Below are positions 8,828-18,836 of a DNA stretch of 64,000 nt, piece by piece (positions within the stretch are counted from its first letter, which is position 1; every line of letters begins with the position of its first letter). The notes beneath the pieces are model-generated. The model saw only the letters and a list, made by a program, of their open reading frames with translations. It made no database searches and was not told the origin of the DNA. The translations under genes and the position numbers were made by a program. The DNA comes from Geomonas sp. RF6 (GTDB lineage: Bacteria > Desulfobacterota > Desulfuromonadia > Geobacterales > Geobacteraceae): the NCBI RefSeq assembly GCF_021044625.1, contig NZ_CP087999.1:3555001-3619000 (forward strand), given 5' to 3'.

Positions 8828-11800
8828 ATGGCCGATGAATACGCGAACTTCGTGCACCTGCACGTGCACACCCAGTACTCCCTGCTGGACGGCGCCATAC
8901 GCTTCGGCGACCTCCTCGCGAAGGTAAAGTCGCTCCACATGCCCGCGGTCGCCATGACCGACCACGGCAACATGTTCGGCTCGATCGAGTTCTTCCTCAA
9001 GTGCAAGGACAAGGGGATCCAGCCGATCATCGGGTGCGAGGTGTACATCGCGCCCGGCTCGCGCACCCACAAGCAGGCTCCCGCCCCCGACCAGGCCAGC
9101 AGCTACCACCTCATCCTCTTGTGCGAAAACCTCACCGGATACAAAAACCTCAGCTATCTCGTCTCCGCCGGCTACAAGGAGGGGTTCTACCGGCGCCCCC
9201 GCATCGACAAGGACCTCCTGGCGCAGCACAGCGAGGGGCTCATCGTCCTCTCCGCCTGCCTGCAGGGAGAGGTCCCCTATCTCGCCCTGCGCGGCAAGAT
9301 GGATGAGGCGAAAGCGGCGGCGCAGTGGTATGCCGACCTCTTCCCGGGGAGCTACTACCTGGAGATCCAGGAGAACGGGATCCCGGAGCAGACGACCGCC
9401 AACCGGCGGGTGATGGAGATCGCCCGGGAGCTCGACCTGCCGCTCGTCGCCACGAACGACTGCCACTATCTCAACAAGGAAGACGCCCGCGCCCACGAGA
9501 TCCTTCTGTGCATCCAGACCGGGAAGACCATGGGGGATCCCTCCCACATGCGTTTTTCCACGGAAGAGTTCTACCTGAAGACGCCGGATGAGATGGCGGC
9601 GGCCTTCCACTACGCTCCGGAAGCGCTCACCAACACGGTGGAGATTGCAAAGCGCTGCAAGATCGACTTCGACTTCAAGACCTACTACTTCCCGGCCTAC
9701 GATCCGCCGCCTGGGGAAACCCTCGACCAGCAACTGGAGCGCGAGTCGACCGAAGGTCTGGTGCAGCGGCTCAACAAGATCCGCATCAAGAACCCAGATT
9801 TCACGGTTCAGGACGAGCAGGCGTACTACCACCGCCTGAGGATCGAGCTCGACTGCATCAAGCAGATGGGGTTCCCCGGCTACTTCCTCATCGTTGCGGA
9901 CTTCATCAACTGGGCGAAGGACCACGGCATCCCGGTCGGTCCCGGCAGGGGATCGGCGGCCGGCTCGCTGGTCGCCTTCTGCATCAGGATCACCGACATC
10001 GACCCGATGCCGTACAACCTGCTGTTCGAGCGCTTCCTCAACCCCGAACGTATCTCCATGCCCGATATCGACGTCGACTTCTGCCAGGACCGCCGCGAAG
10101 AGGTGATCCAGTATATGGTGGAGCGCTACGGGCGGGAAAAGGTGTGTCAGATCATCACCTTCGGTACCATGGCTGCGCGTGGCGTCATCCGCGACGTGGG
10201 GCGCGCGCTCGATCTCCCCTTTGCCGACGTGGACAAGATCGCGAAGCTCGTCCCCGAGGTGCTGGGGATCACCCTGGAGAAGGCTATCGCCCAGGAGCCG
10301 AAGCTGAACGAGCTCGCCGCGGCGGATCCGAAGGTAAAGGAGGTCCTCTCTGTCGCCTTGAGGCTCGAAGGGCTTGCCCGCCACGCCTCCACCCATGCGG
10401 CTGGCCTCGTGGTGGCGCCGAAGCAGATGGAGAACTTCTGCCCGGTGTACATGGACCAGAAGACCGGGGCGCTCACCACCCAGTACTCCATGAAGTACGT
10501 GGAGAAGATCGGGCTGGTGAAGTTCGACTTTCTCGGCTTAAAGAACCTCACGGTCATAGAGAACGCGGTAAAACACATCCGCAAAGTGAATCCCGACTTC
10601 GACCTTTCAATTCTCGGGGACGACGATCCGGAAACCTACAAGCTCCTGCAGGCCGGCAACACCACCGGCGTTTTCCAGCTGGAGTCGAGCGGCATGAAGG
10701 AGCTCCTGGTAAAGCTCAAGCCCTCCTGCTTCGAGGACATCATCGCGGTCTGCGCCCTCTATCGTCCGGGTCCTTTGGGCAGCGGCATGGTGGACGACTT
10801 CATCGAGCGCAAGCACGGCCGCAAGCAGGTGGTGTACGACCTGCCGCAACTCGAGCCGATCCTCAAGGACACCTACGGGGTCATCGTCTACCAGGAACAG
10901 GTCATGCAGATCTCCCGGTCGCTCGCCGGCTATTCCCTCGGTGGCGCCGACCTACTGCGCCGCGCCATGGGTAAGAAAGACATGGAGCAGATGGCCAAGG
11001 AGCGCGACAAGTTCCAGGCCGGCGCCGAGAGCCAGGGGATCGATCCGAAGAAGGCGGCGGGTATCTTCGACCTCATGGCGAAGTTCGCCGAGTACGGCTT
11101 CAACAAGTCGCACTCCGCGGCATATGCGCTCGTGGCGTACCACACCGCGTATCTGAAGGCGCACTACCCGGTCGAGTTCATGGCAGCCCTCCTGACGGAG
11201 GACATGAGCTCCACCGACAAGGTCATAAAGAGCGTCAGCGACTGCCGGGATATGGGGATCGAGGTCCTCCCCCCCGACATAAACCAGTCGGACCGCTCCT
11301 TCCGCGTCCTCGGCAACTCCATGCGCTTTGGCCTCGGGGCCGTGAAGAACGTGGGGGAGGGGGCGATCGAGGCGATCATCGAGGCGCGCGGCGACTCCCC
11401 CTTCACCGATCTCTTCGATTTCTGTGAAAGGGTCGACCTGCGCCGCTGCAACAAGAGGGTCATCGAGGCACTCATCAAGTGCGGCGCCTTCGACTCCACA
11501 GGCGCCAAGCGCTCCCAGCTCATGGCGGTCCTCGAGGATGCGGCCGCCTCCGGGCAGCGGGTGCAGCAGGAGCGGGAGAGCGCCCAGGCCTCACTCTTCG
11601 GGATCCACGAGGTGATCCGCGGGGCCGGGAGCGGGGGGAACCGCTATCCGGAGATACCGGAGTGGGACGAGAAGTACCGGCTGGGGTGCGAGAAGGACGC
11701 GATCGGCTTCTTCATCACCGGGCACCCGCTGGCGCGCTACGAGGGGGACATAAAGCGCCTCTCCAACGCCACCACGGCGACCCTTACGGAGATGAAGGAA

Positions 11801-12301
11801 AAGAGCGAGGTGAAGATCTGCGGCATCGCCACCTCGTTGAAGGAGATCATCACCAAGAAAGGGGACCGGATGGGGTTCATCTCCCTTGAGGACACCTCCG
11901 GCTCCGTGGAGGTGGTGATCTTCTCCGACGTCTATGCCAACTGCTCCGAGTACGTGAAAAGCGACGACCCGATCCACGTCACCGGGACGCTGGAGCTGGG
12001 GGAGAAGGGGGCGAAGGTCATGGCGACGAGCATCGTCCTCCTGCGCGACCTGAACGAGGCGCTGACGAAGAAGGTGAACTTCAACCTCGACGCCAAGGGG
12101 GCCGACCCGGGGAAGCTGGAGACTCTAAAGGAGATCATTTCCCGCTATGCCGGGAACTGCCGCAGCTTTCTCCACCTCGATATAGAGAACAATTCACGCG
12201 TCACCATACGGCTTTCGGAGACGTACAAAGTGGCAGCCAGCGAAGATTTAACAGTGGAAGTGAGTAACCTCTTCGGCTATAATGCCGTGTCTTTCGAGTA
12301 G
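8828..12301 (+). CDS. dnaE: DNA polymerase III alpha subunit
   Basis: Replicative polymerase subunit, 1157 residues, DnaE1 length. The N-terminal PHP domain begins [17 protein letters not shown]. The polymerase core contains [14 protein letters not shown] and the catalytic-aspartate motif [12 protein letters not shown]. Next come the [11 protein letters not shown] block, the fingers/helix-hairpin-helix region, and a C-terminal OB-fold ([21 protein letters not shown]) before a tau-binding tail. The ATG at 8828 follows AGGATGA. It is followed 118 bp later by accA, a common bacterial pairing. Confidence 0.98.
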   Translation: MADEYANFVHLHVHTQYSLLDGAIRFGDLLAKVKSLHMPAVAMTDHGNMFGSIEFFLKCKDKGIQPIIGCEVYIAPGSRTHKQAPAPDQASSYHLILLCENLTGYKNLSYLVSAGYKEGFYRRPRIDKDLLAQHSEGLIVLSACLQGEVPYLALRGKMDEAKAAAQWYADLFPGSYYLEIQENGIPEQTTANRRVMEIARELDLPLVATNDCHYLNKEDARAHEILLCIQTGKTMGDPSHMRFSTEEFYLKTPDEMAAAFHYAPEALTNTVEIAKRCKIDFDFKTYYFPAYDPPPGETLDQQLERESTEGLVQRLNKIRIKNPDFTVQDEQAYYHRLRIELDCIKQMGFPGYFLIVADFINWAKDHGIPVGPGRGSAAGSLVAFCIRITDIDPMPYNLLFERFLNPERISMPDIDVDFCQDRREEVIQYMVERYGREKVCQIITFGTMAARGVIRDVGRALDLPFADVDKIAKLVPEVLGITLEKAIAQEPKLNELAAADPKVKEVLSVALRLEGLARHASTHAAGLVVAPKQMENFCPVYMDQKTGALTTQYSMKYVEKIGLVKFDFLGLKNLTVIENAVKHIRKVNPDFDLSILGDDDPETYKLLQAGNTTGVFQLESSGMKELLVKLKPSCFEDIIAVCALYRPGPLGSGMVDDFIERKHGRKQVVYDLPQLEPILKDTYGVIVYQEQVMQISRSLAGYSLGGADLLRRAMGKKDMEQMAKERDKFQAGAESQGIDPKKAAGIFDLMAKFAEYGFNKSHSAAYALVAYHTAYLKAHYPVEFMAALLTEDMSSTDKVIKSVSDCRDMGIEVLPPDINQSDRSFRVLGNSMRFGLGAVKNVGEGAIEAIIEARGDSPFTDLFDFCERVDLRRCNKRVIEALIKCGAFDSTGAKRSQLMAVLEDAAASGQRVQQERESAQASLFGIHEVIRGAGSGGNRYPEIPEWDEKYRLGCEKDAIGFFITGHPLARYEGDIKRLSNATTATLTEMKEKSEVKICGIATSLKEIITKKGDRMGFISLEDTSGSVEVVIFSDVYANCSEYVKSDDPIHVTGTLELGEKGAKVMATSIVLLRDLNEALTKKVNFNLDAKGADPGKLETLKEIISRYAGNCRSFLHLDIENNSRVTIRLSETYKVAASEDLTVEVSNLFGYNAVSFE

Positions 12302-12419
12302 GGTCTCTTTCTCACTCCTCACAGACTGTACGAAACCAAGCTGGAGCTTGGACAGAGGCATGGCAGAAAGCACTTTCAGCCACCCTCAGACAATTGATCT
12401 AATCCGGGAGAATATAAAG

Positions 12420-13388
12420 ATGGCAGTGCAGCAACAACACACCACCTATCTCGATTTCGAGAAGCCTCTGGCAGAGCTGGAGAAGAAGATACAGGAACTC
12501 CTCGCTTTTTCCACCGAAGGGGTGGACCTGAAGGGGGAGGTGGAGAAGCTGGAGACGAAGGCGGAGGCGATGCGCGCCGAGATGTTTGCGAACCTGACCC
12601 GCTGGCAGACCGCGCAGGTTGCGCGCCACATCAACCGCCCCTTCACGCTTGACTACCTGCAACTGATCTTCACCGACTTCATCGAGCTGCACGGCGACCG
12701 CAACTTCGGTGACGACCACGCCATCGTAGGTGGACCCGCGCGGCTGGACGGCGAGCCGGTGATGGTGATCGGGCACCAGAAGGGGCGCGACACGAAGGAG
12801 AAGGTTTTCCGCAACTTCGGCATGCCGAACCCGGAGGGGTACCGCAAGGCGTTGCGCCTCATGGAGATGGCGGAGCGTTTCAGGATGCCGATCGTGACCT
12901 TCGTCGACACCCCCGGGGCGTACCCCGGAATCGGCGCCGAGGAGCGCGGGCAGGCTGAAGCGATCGCCAGGAACCTGCGCGAGATGGCGCGCCTTACAGT
13001 GCCGATCGTCGTCGTCATCGCCGGCGAAGGTGGATCGGGCGGGGCGCTCGCCATCGCCGTCGGTGATCGGATCCTCATGCTGGAGCACTCCATCTATTCC
13101 GTCATCTCCCCCGAAGGGTGCGCCGCCATCCTCTGGTCCGACGGCACGAAAGGGGCGCAGGCGGCCGACGCCCTGAAGCTCACCGCTGCCGACATAAAGA
13201 CGCTCGGCGTCATCGACGAGATCGTTCCGGAGCCGGCCGGCGGCGCCCACCGCGACCACGCCGGGGCGGCGAAGCTGCTGCACGAGGCGATATCGAGGAA
13301 CCTGAAGGAACTGCAGGGGCTCCCTGCGGAGGAGCTCATTGAGGAGCGCTACCAGAAGTTCCGCAAGCTGTCGCAGTTTATCGAGTAG
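12420..13388 (+). CDS. accA: Acetyl-CoA carboxylase carboxyltransferase subunit alpha
   Basis: Alpha half of the carboxyltransferase that makes malonyl-CoA in fatty-acid synthesis; works with AccD (not in this window). It has 322 residues, as expected. The N-terminal [13 protein letters not shown] coiled segment, [36 protein letters not shown] and [12 protein letters not shown] are all diagnostic. The start at 12420 is preferred because it has GGGAG nine bases upstream and matches AccA N-termini; ATG 12360 would add 20 atypical residues. Probably co-transcribed with dnaE. Confidence 0.96.
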   Translation: MAVQQQHTTYLDFEKPLAELEKKIQELLAFSTEGVDLKGEVEKLETKAEAMRAEMFANLTRWQTAQVARHINRPFTLDYLQLIFTDFIELHGDRNFGDDHAIVGGPARLDGEPVMVIGHQKGRDTKEKVFRNFGMPNPEGYRKALRLMEMAERFRMPIVTFVDTPGAYPGIGAEERGQAEAIARNLREMARLTVPIVVVIAGEGGSGGALAIAVGDRILMLEHSIYSVISPEGCAAILWSDGTKGAQAADALKLTAADIKTLGVIDEIVPEPAGGAHRDHAGAAKLLHEAISRNLKELQGLPAEELIEERYQKFRKLSQFIE

Positions 13389-13417
13389 ATTGACAGTTCA
13401 GCAGGTCTGGCAATCAT

Positions 13418-13455
13418 AAAAGGCGCATCCGGCAGTAGCCGGAGCGCCTTTTTAA
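13418..13455 (+). terminator. Intrinsic terminator after accA
   Basis: AAAAGGCGC and TCCGGC on the left arm (one bulged A) pair with GCCGGA and GCGCCTTTTT on the right, around an AGTA loop. Strong stem with a T run. Confidence 0.88.
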
Positions 13456-13456
13456 G

Positions 13457-14092
13457 TTCATCCGGGAATTCCGGGGAACCGGCATCTGTCGGCCCTCCAG
13501 CGAGGAGGCCAGGCTTTTCGTTCCCCCCTTTGTGAAGGTTCTTCCAGAAATTCCGGGGAAGCCGTAGTATGTTCCAATGAAGGGCCGCACGAGGCCTCGC
13601 GTCCCCCCCTTCGCAAATCCCGGGGAAGCTTGCATTGCTTTAATCCGCCGGCCCTGTGTGTCTTTCGCAGGGCAGGAGCTCAGGCGTCCCCTCCCTTTCA
13701 AGGGGAGGGACAGGGTGGGGATGGGGTAGAGTTGGGCCGCGCCGACCCCATCCCCCTCCTGTCCTCCCCCTTGAAAGGGGAGGAACGCGCTGCCGACGGC
13801 TTGATCTGATTCATCTCCTCCAGTGGGGTACGCTAGTGGCGCCTCGCTGGAGCACAGGCTTCCCAGCCTGTAGCCGCGGCGCCAGCCGCGCGGTCTGTGG
13901 CGGCTGCGCCGCCCTCGCAGGCAAGAGGCCTACGCTCCAGCGCGTCCAGCGCGGGGGTACCCGAGTTCTTTGTAACGACCTTCCCCAGAATTCCCGGAAG
14001 ACCCTTCGCAAAGGGGGGACGCGAGGCATCCTGCGGCGCTTCGAGCCAATGTATCCCAGCTCCCCGGAATTCTCGGACGAGCCTTTTTTAAT
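13457..14092. repeat. Composite intergenic repeat cluster 2 (families A, B and C)
   Basis: The 726 bp between accA and the convergent histidine kinase hold no supported gene. They carry several family A copies in both orientations (about 13457-13479, 13520-13633, 13981-14030, 14059-14092; CCTTTGYGAAGG and GGGAATTCCGGGG cores) and two B hairpins (about 13680-13715 and 13750-13785). Element C copy 2 is listed separately. The block around 13555-13615 (GTAGTATGTTCCAAT, GGGCCGCACGAGGC) recurs almost unchanged at 52027-52075. Confidence 0.8.
13846..13941 (-). repeat. Element C, copy 2 (inverted relative to copy 1)
   Basis: It begins GCTGGAGCACAGGC and ends GCCTACGCTCCAGC. Read on the minus strand it follows copy 1 at 7014-7108 almost base for base, including the TCTGTGGCGGCTGCGCCGCC core. 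Confidence 0.8.
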
Positions 14093-14114
14093 AGGGGACG
14101 GGGAAAAAGGCCGC

Positions 14115-16481
14115 TCAGATGCCGCTTTGGCTCTCTTTCTCGGAGACGCCAAGAGGCGCCACCATCGCCACGCAGGTGCCTGCGCCAGGGGGAGAGGAAA
14201 TCTCCACCCTTCCCCCGAGATGCCGCAGTCTTTCGCTGAGGCTGAAGAGGCCGAAGCTGTCCTTCGGACGGGGCCTTTTTCCGTTCATCCCGATGCCGTC
14301 GTCCTGCACCGATATCGTTATCACCCCCTCCTCCCTCTTCATCGATACCTCGGCACCCGTTGCATGGGCGTGCTTCATGACGTTCACCAGAAGTTCCCGC
14401 ACCCCCTGGAAGAGCAGGGTGCGCAGGTGGTCAGGCAGCGATGTATGGCTGCCATCGTCGTGGTAAGTTACGACAAGCCCCGTCTGCTCCTGAAATTCCT
14501 CGCACAGCGACTCGACCGCCGCTTCCAGCCCAAGCTCGTGCAGGACGGGGGGACGAAGCTCCGTGGTAAGGGAGCGCGTCTTGTCGATCACCTCGTCCAA
14601 GAGTGCCGTGATCTGAGCTATCTCCTGCCTCAGAATGTCCCTGTGCTCCCAATGCTTCAACGACTCCAGCTTCATTTTGCTCAGCGCCAGGTTCTGCCCG
14701 ATCTGGTCGTGCAGTACCGAGGCCAGGTGCTTTCGCTCCTCTTCTCCCATCCGGTACATCTCTTCCGTCATCAGGCTTAGCCGTTGCTGGTACGCGGCTA
14801 TCTTTCTTTCGGCGCGTTTCCGTTCCGTTACGTCCTGCAGGAGCGCAAGGAAGGCATCGAGGGTGCCGTCCTTGCGGCGGAGGCAGCTCACCGAAATCAC
14901 CGCGTCGATGATCTCTCCGTCCTTTCTGATGTATCGCTTCTCGGCTGTGAAGCCATCCAACTCCCCGGCGAGCATCTTCTCGTACTCCACGATAGCTACC
15001 TCGCGGTCTTCCGGGTGGGTAAGCTCGGGCCAGCTCAGCGTGAGCAACTCCTCCCTGCGATACCCGAGGATCTCGCACGCCCTGTCGTTCACCTCAATTA
15101 TCTTTTTTTCGGGAGAGGAGACGGTCATCCCGATGAGGCCGAGCTCGAAATAGCGACGGAATCGCTCCTCACTCGCCGCGAGCGCCTCCTCGGCCTTTTT
15201 CCGTTCGGTGATGTCGAAGGAGATGCCGATCATTCCGATGAGCCGCCCGTCGTCGTCACGGATTGGGGATTCGGTGACGTGCGCGAGAAACTCCGAGCCG
15301 TCCCGCCGCTTCACTGTGAACTCACCCGTCCAGCTCTGTCCCTCCGCGAGCTTCGCCAGAATCTCCATCCCGTATTGCGCCCAGATCCGGCAGGCCGTCA
15401 CGTCCGCCACGTTGCGGCCGAGCACTTCCACCGTCTTCCAGCCGTACAGAACCTCTGCCGCGCGGTTCCAGAAAATGATCGTCCCTCGCCGGTCGGTGGC
15501 TATGACGGATTGCCCGATGATGTTCACCAGATGCGCCGTGAACCTGAGCTTTCGCTGGGTATTTTTCAGCTCTGTTACATTGCGGATGATGCAATAGTTG
15601 TAGGGCGCGTCGGCGGCGGATCCGCGGTACCCGCCGACAGTGACGAGCCAGGAGCAGCCTTTCACGTCCCGGCAGGCATCGAGCCTGAAGGTGAGGGGTT
15701 CCCCCGATTCCAGCGCCTGGAGCTCCTTTTCACGTATCTGGTCCGCTTCAGTGCCAAACAATACCGCCATGCTCTGGCCGCGCGCCTCCTCCGGGGTTAC
15801 GCCCAAAAGCGCGCCGGCGGGGTCGTTCAAAAGGAAAATCCGCCCGTCGGGGTGCGACAGGAAGATCGCCTCGTTCTCGTCCTGGAGCAGGAGCGCGCAC
15901 GCCTCGTTCAGGTAGTCTATCTCTATGCCGGCTTCGGAAGGGGTGACGGGGCTCTGTACGTTTGAGTGCTCTCCGAAGATGGTGTGCCGGTGGCTCTGCA
16001 TGAGGTGGACGATGCGGGTCTCCGGGATGCAGCTGCTGAGCTGGTAGAGGCACAGAATGCGCACCGTCTCCGAGGTTGCCACTTCGTCGAGCTCCTCCTC
16101 GTGATGGTTCGAAGGAAACCAGATGTTTCCGTCGATGATGATGAGGGTGCTCCTCTGAGTTGCAGTTGTGTCGGCGAGTTCCTCGGCGAGTGAGTCGGCT
16201 AGACCGCGGGGAGTGGCGTATCTGCTGAAATCCTCTGGCGATCGCAGGATGAGCTCACCCTCCCTGGCGTGCGCGGGGGCGTCGACGCCGGATATGGCCA
16301 GCGACTCCATCACCTTGTCGGCTTCACCCTTGAAGAGAAGGAGAAAGCAGCGCTCCCCCCGCCTCAGGGCAAGCTCCACGCTTTGCTGTATCAGTGCCAC
16401 TTTCTGGGTGCTGTTGCGGTACAGGAGGCAGTCGTGTACACCGGTCGGATGTGCCGGCTCGTTATATGCTCTCTTTGCCAT
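14115..16481 (-). CDS. MEDS-PAS sensor histidine kinase
   Basis: 788 residues, soluble (no membrane segments seen). The N-terminal ~170 residues match the MEDS sensory domain pattern, a RecA-like fold lacking a P-loop. Features are HDCLLYRN..QKVALIQQSVELALRRGERCF, then LIIIDGNIWFPSNHHEEELDEVATSE and a SRHTIFGEH-like close. Three PAS units follow (about 200-320, 330-450 and 455-575). A NarL/DegS-type kinase core has the phosphoacceptor His near residue 591 (SVLHDQIGQNL) and a C-terminal HATPase_c (FQGVRELLVNVMKHA, DDGIGM). The ATG at 16481 has GGAAGG five bases upstream; the further TTG at 16514 has none. No partner regulator is adjacent. Confidence 0.9.
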   Translation of the reverse strand: MAKRAYNEPAHPTGVHDCLLYRNSTQKVALIQQSVELALRRGERCFLLLFKGEADKVMESLAISGVDAPAHAREGELILRSPEDFSRYATPRGLADSLAEELADTTATQRSTLIIIDGNIWFPSNHHEEELDEVATSETVRILCLYQLSSCIPETRIVHLMQSHRHTIFGEHSNVQSPVTPSEAGIEIDYLNEACALLLQDENEAIFLSHPDGRIFLLNDPAGALLGVTPEEARGQSMAVLFGTEADQIREKELQALESGEPLTFRLDACRDVKGCSWLVTVGGYRGSAADAPYNYCIIRNVTELKNTQRKLRFTAHLVNIIGQSVIATDRRGTIIFWNRAAEVLYGWKTVEVLGRNVADVTACRIWAQYGMEILAKLAEGQSWTGEFTVKRRDGSEFLAHVTESPIRDDDGRLIGMIGISFDITERKKAEEALAASEERFRRYFELGLIGMTVSSPEKKIIEVNDRACEILGYRREELLTLSWPELTHPEDREVAIVEYEKMLAGELDGFTAEKRYIRKDGEIIDAVISVSCLRRKDGTLDAFLALLQDVTERKRAERKIAAYQQRLSLMTEEMYRMGEEERKHLASVLHDQIGQNLALSKMKLESLKHWEHRDILRQEIAQITALLDEVIDKTRSLTTELRPPVLHELGLEAAVESLCEEFQEQTGLVVTYHDDGSHTSLPDHLRTLLFQGVRELLVNVMKHAHATGAEVSMKREEGVITISVQDDGIGMNGKRPRPKDSFGLFSLSERLRHLGGRVEISSPPGAGTCVAMVAPLGVSEKESQSGI

Positions 16482-16659
16482 GGGTCCCTTCCGGAGAGGT
16501 TTGTCTCGCGTCAATTAGCCATTATAAACCTCCGGCCTCTGCGCTGTCGCGGGTATTGCGACGGGCCGCTCCTTATTGGTTGCGGTGCGTGCTCGCGCTG
16601 TGTTATCACTCTTACTGCCAGGCGATGGTGCGCCTTCGGCAACGACTACAGGAGAACGA

Positions 16660-17463
16660 ATGGAAGAGCGTCTGCAAAAGATTTTGTCCCAGGCGGGGGT
16701 GGCTTCGCGCCGGGAGGCTGAAGGTATCATCCTCGAGGGGCGCGTCGCGGTGAACGGTGAGGTGGTGAGCGAACTGGGGAGGAAGGCGGACCCGGAGGCG
16801 GACTCTATAACAGTCGACGGGAAGAAGCTGAACCTGGGGGAGAAGCGGGTCTACGTTCTCCTGTACAAGCCTGTAGGGTACGTCACCACCATGAAGGACC
16901 CGCAGGGGCGCCCCGTCGTGAGCGACCTTTTGAAGAGCGTCCCGGCACGCGTCTACCCGGTGGGGCGCCTCGACTACAATACGGAAGGGCTTCTCCTGCT
17001 GACCAACGACGGTGCGCTGGCCCACGCCCTCATGCATCCGAGCCACGAGATCGACAAGGGGTACCTCGTGCGGGTAGGGGGGCACGTCTCGGAGAGCCAG
17101 ATACAGCGGCTGAGCGAAGGGGTGCGGCTGGAGGACGGTCTTACGGCTCCCGCTGTCGTCACCCGCGTCCGCGAGAGCGCGCAAAATTCCTGGATCTCCA
17201 TCACCATTCACGAGGGGCGTTATCGGCAGGTGCGCAGGATGTGCGAGGCGGTGGGTCTGCAGGTGGTGAGGCTCAAGAGGTCGCGCTACGACTTCCTGGA
17301 GATAGGGGAGCTAAAGCCCGGGGAGTACCGGCTGCTCAGTGCGGAGGAGGTGCGCAGGCTGAAGGGTGATGCCGCCAAGGGCCCCTCTTCCGGGGGCGCT
17401 CCGCATCGACCGCGGCCGGAACGGCTGAAGGCTCCTTTCAGAGGGAGAAAGAACCCCGCCTGA
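16660..17463 (+). CDS. rluB: 23S rRNA pseudouridine synthase, RluB/RsuA family
   Basis: Isomerises a uridine in rRNA to pseudouridine. 267 residues. The N-terminal S4 RNA-binding domain (ERLQKILSQAGVASRREAE) is followed by the catalytic domain, with the aspartate at about residue 105 in VGRLDYNTEGLLLLTNDG. The C-terminal RQVRRMCEAVGLQVVRLKRSR is typical. The tail is basic and low-complexity. The start at 16660 follows AGGAGAA; the longer reading back to 16576 has no family support. RluB versus another RsuA-type paralogue cannot be settled by eye. Confidence 0.9.
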   Translation: MEERLQKILSQAGVASRREAEGIILEGRVAVNGEVVSELGRKADPEADSITVDGKKLNLGEKRVYVLLYKPVGYVTTMKDPQGRPVVSDLLKSVPARVYPVGRLDYNTEGLLLLTNDGALAHALMHPSHEIDKGYLVRVGGHVSESQIQRLSEGVRLEDGLTAPAVVTRVRESAQNSWISITIHEGRYRQVRRMCEAVGLQVVRLKRSRYDFLEIGELKPGEYRLLSAEEVRRLKGDAAKGPSSGGAPHRPRPERLKAPFRGRKNPA

Positions 17464-17469
17464 CGCAGC

Positions 17470-17496
17470 AAAGCCGCCCCGATCCGGTGCGGCTTT
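17470..17496. terminator. Bidirectional terminator between rluB and the MucR-like gene
   Basis: AAAGCCGC (17470-17477) and GCGGCTTT (17489-17496) form the stem, which has A/T tracts on both sides as expected for two convergent genes. Confidence 0.7.
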
Positions 17497-17517
17497 ACCG
17501 TTTCCCTCTCTTTCCGG

Positions 17518-18006
17518 TCAGGCCCTCGGGGCTCCCTTCGACCTCTCCGGCTTTCCCTTTTCCCCGCCCTTGGCGAGCATCTTTGCGGCACGCACCGCCC
17601 GGGCCTTCGCCAAGTTGTCGGCCAGCCCCTTCTCCTGAGCCATCCTTCTGCGCGCCTCCGAAAAGTTTTTCGCGGTGAGCGCCTGGCTGCTGGGGATGGA
17701 GAACTGCTTTCTGTATTCGCTCGGCTTCATGCCGTGCACCTGGGCTATGTGGCGAGCGAGTGTCTTCATTCCGCTCTTGCCGCAGACCATACAGGTTATC
17801 TGGTCCGGCTGAAACGCCTTCTTCAGAGATATCGCGGGTCCCTTCGCCTCGGGCTTCTCCGAAATCTCGCCGCTTTCCACCTCCAACTTCTGCAGTGCCA
17901 CGTGTACCTTCTGGAGTTCCTGAAGCAGCTCATCCCCCGACATTTCTGTAACGGACGCGTGCGAAGAGACAATGTTGGCCGTCAATTCCAATAACGATGA
18001 TGCCAT
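17518..18006 (-). CDS. MucR/Ros-type zinc-finger transcriptional regulator
   Basis: 162 residues. Residues 72-91 (CMVCGKSGMKTLARHIAQVH) form the Ros/MucR prokaryotic zinc finger, with C72, C75, H86 and H91. They are followed by the family's GMKPSEYRKQFSIPSSQ helix region. The first 60 residues are a helical N-terminus of the kind that oligomerises MucR. The C-terminal tail is Lys/Arg/Ala rich (AKARAVRAAKMLAKGGEKGKPER), more basic than classical MucR, and would add non-specific DNA contacts. The ribosome-binding site is strong (AGGAGGAGGT). MucR/Ros proteins typically bind AT-rich DNA and control surface polysaccharides; the exopolysaccharide genes lie 0.8 kb away, but a link is inference. Confidence 0.88.
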   Translation of the reverse strand: MASSLLELTANIVSSHASVTEMSGDELLQELQKVHVALQKLEVESGEISEKPEAKGPAISLKKAFQPDQITCMVCGKSGMKTLARHIAQVHGMKPSEYRKQFSIPSSQALTAKNFSEARRRMAQEKGLADNLAKARAVRAAKMLAKGGEKGKPERSKGAPRA

Positions 18007-18488
18007 GCCTACCTCCTCCTCTGTCCCTTTTCGATGTATCTGTTCTTATTATATAGAATTAAACTATAAAGAAAACCAAAATCAAGGTTCGATTTCCTTA
18101 CTTGCTGCTCGTGTCATCCTCTGTCTTGTCTCATTTACAGTGTGAGCCATGCGCAGAACTTGAGCAATAAAGATATGACGCCGCTCCTTTCGGGGCTGCA
18201 ATAGAAGTGTCGTCGCTAAGACGCCGCGCTGAAGGTGTGTTAAGCTTTAATGGTGTTGTCAATTGGTGCATCACAAGCCGCGAAGTCAATATCCATCGGG
18301 TTCTACCTCAAAAGAGTAGGGTGATGCGTACCGATTGTACTCCCCTTGTCTTCCCCTTCGCGCGGTTGTTTACATTGGCCCCAATTTATGACACTGTGCT
18401 TTTTGCGGGAGAAAGGGATAAAGATGAAGAAGAAGCTTCTCCGCTGTCGCACGTTCCGAACGTTTTTCAACGCTGCTCAGGAAAAAGC
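18007..18488. other. Non-coding stretch upstream of the MucR-like gene and the tRNAs
   Basis: AT-richer than its surroundings. A TATAAT-like -10 on the minus strand (18048-18053) lies about 42 bp before the MucR-like start. No further gene, repeat or RNA could be supported. Confidence 0.5.
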
Positions 18489-18518
18489 TTGACTTCTGCT
18501 GCCATACTCTGGTACAAG
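18489..18518 (+). promoter_or_regulatory. Putative promoter of the tRNA-Gln/tRNA-Glu unit
   Basis: TTGACT (18489-18494), an 18-bp spacer, TACAAG (18513-18518). It lies 14 bp before the tRNA-Gln 5' end. Confidence 0.5.
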
Positions 18519-18531
18519 GTACTTCGCACGT

Positions 18532-18605
18532 TGGGGTGTCGCCAAGCGGTAAGGCAACGGACTCTGACTCCGTCATCCAAGGTTCGAATCCTTGCACCCC
18601 AGCCA
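18532..18605 (+). tRNA. tRNA-Gln (CTG anticodon)
   Basis: 74-nt cloverleaf with encoded CCA. Acceptor TGGGGTG pairs with CACCCCA. The anticodon loop CTCTGAC gives anticodon CTG. The T arm is GGTTCGAATCC. It is very similar to enterobacterial tRNA-Gln, including the U1-A72 pair. Confidence 0.96.
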
Positions 18606-18644
18606 TTCATTAAGAACTCGCCGCTCCAGTCGGCTTACAATTTC

Positions 18645-18719
18645 GGTCCCATCGTCTAGTGGTTAGGACACCGGCCTTTCACGTCGGTAACAGGGGTTCA
18701 AGTCCCCTTGGGATCACCA
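18645..18719 (+). tRNA. tRNA-Glu (TTC anticodon)
   Basis: 75 nt with encoded CCA. Acceptor GGTCCCA pairs with TGGGATC (one G-U). The anticodon loop CTTTCAC gives anticodon TTC. The T arm is GGGGTTCAAGTCCCC. It lies 39 bp after tRNA-Gln and shares its terminator. Confidence 0.96.
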
Positions 18720-18725
18720 TCATCG

Positions 18726-18758
18726 AAAACAGCGCCCCTCCGGGCGCTGTTTTTTTTT
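18726..18758 (+). terminator. Terminator of the tRNA unit
   Basis: ACAGCGCCC (18729-18737) and GGGCGCTGT (18742-18750) with a CTCC loop, flanked by an A run and a T run. Confidence 0.92.
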
Positions 18759-18836
18759 AAGCTGCACTTTTCAAGTTGCTAATGAGTATTTCCCTGCTTA
18801 TTCTATCATGTGCAAAAAATAGAGCGGGGTTAACCA

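Noticed and set aside
8813-10396. Long minus-strand frame opposite dnaE
   Set aside because: Mirror of dnaE codons, no ribosome-binding site or recognisable domain. The same applies to 423-1721, 27208-29151, 31107-32528, 45141-46664, 47563-49329, 52890-54014 and 54775-56013.
13656-14780. Plus-strand frame of 374 codons over the repeats and the kinase 3' end
   Set aside because: Translates repeat DNA and then the antisense of the histidine kinase; no family similarity.
18207-18659. Open frame running through both tRNA genes
   Set aside because: It reads through the tRNA-Gln and into tRNA-Glu; not a protein gene.
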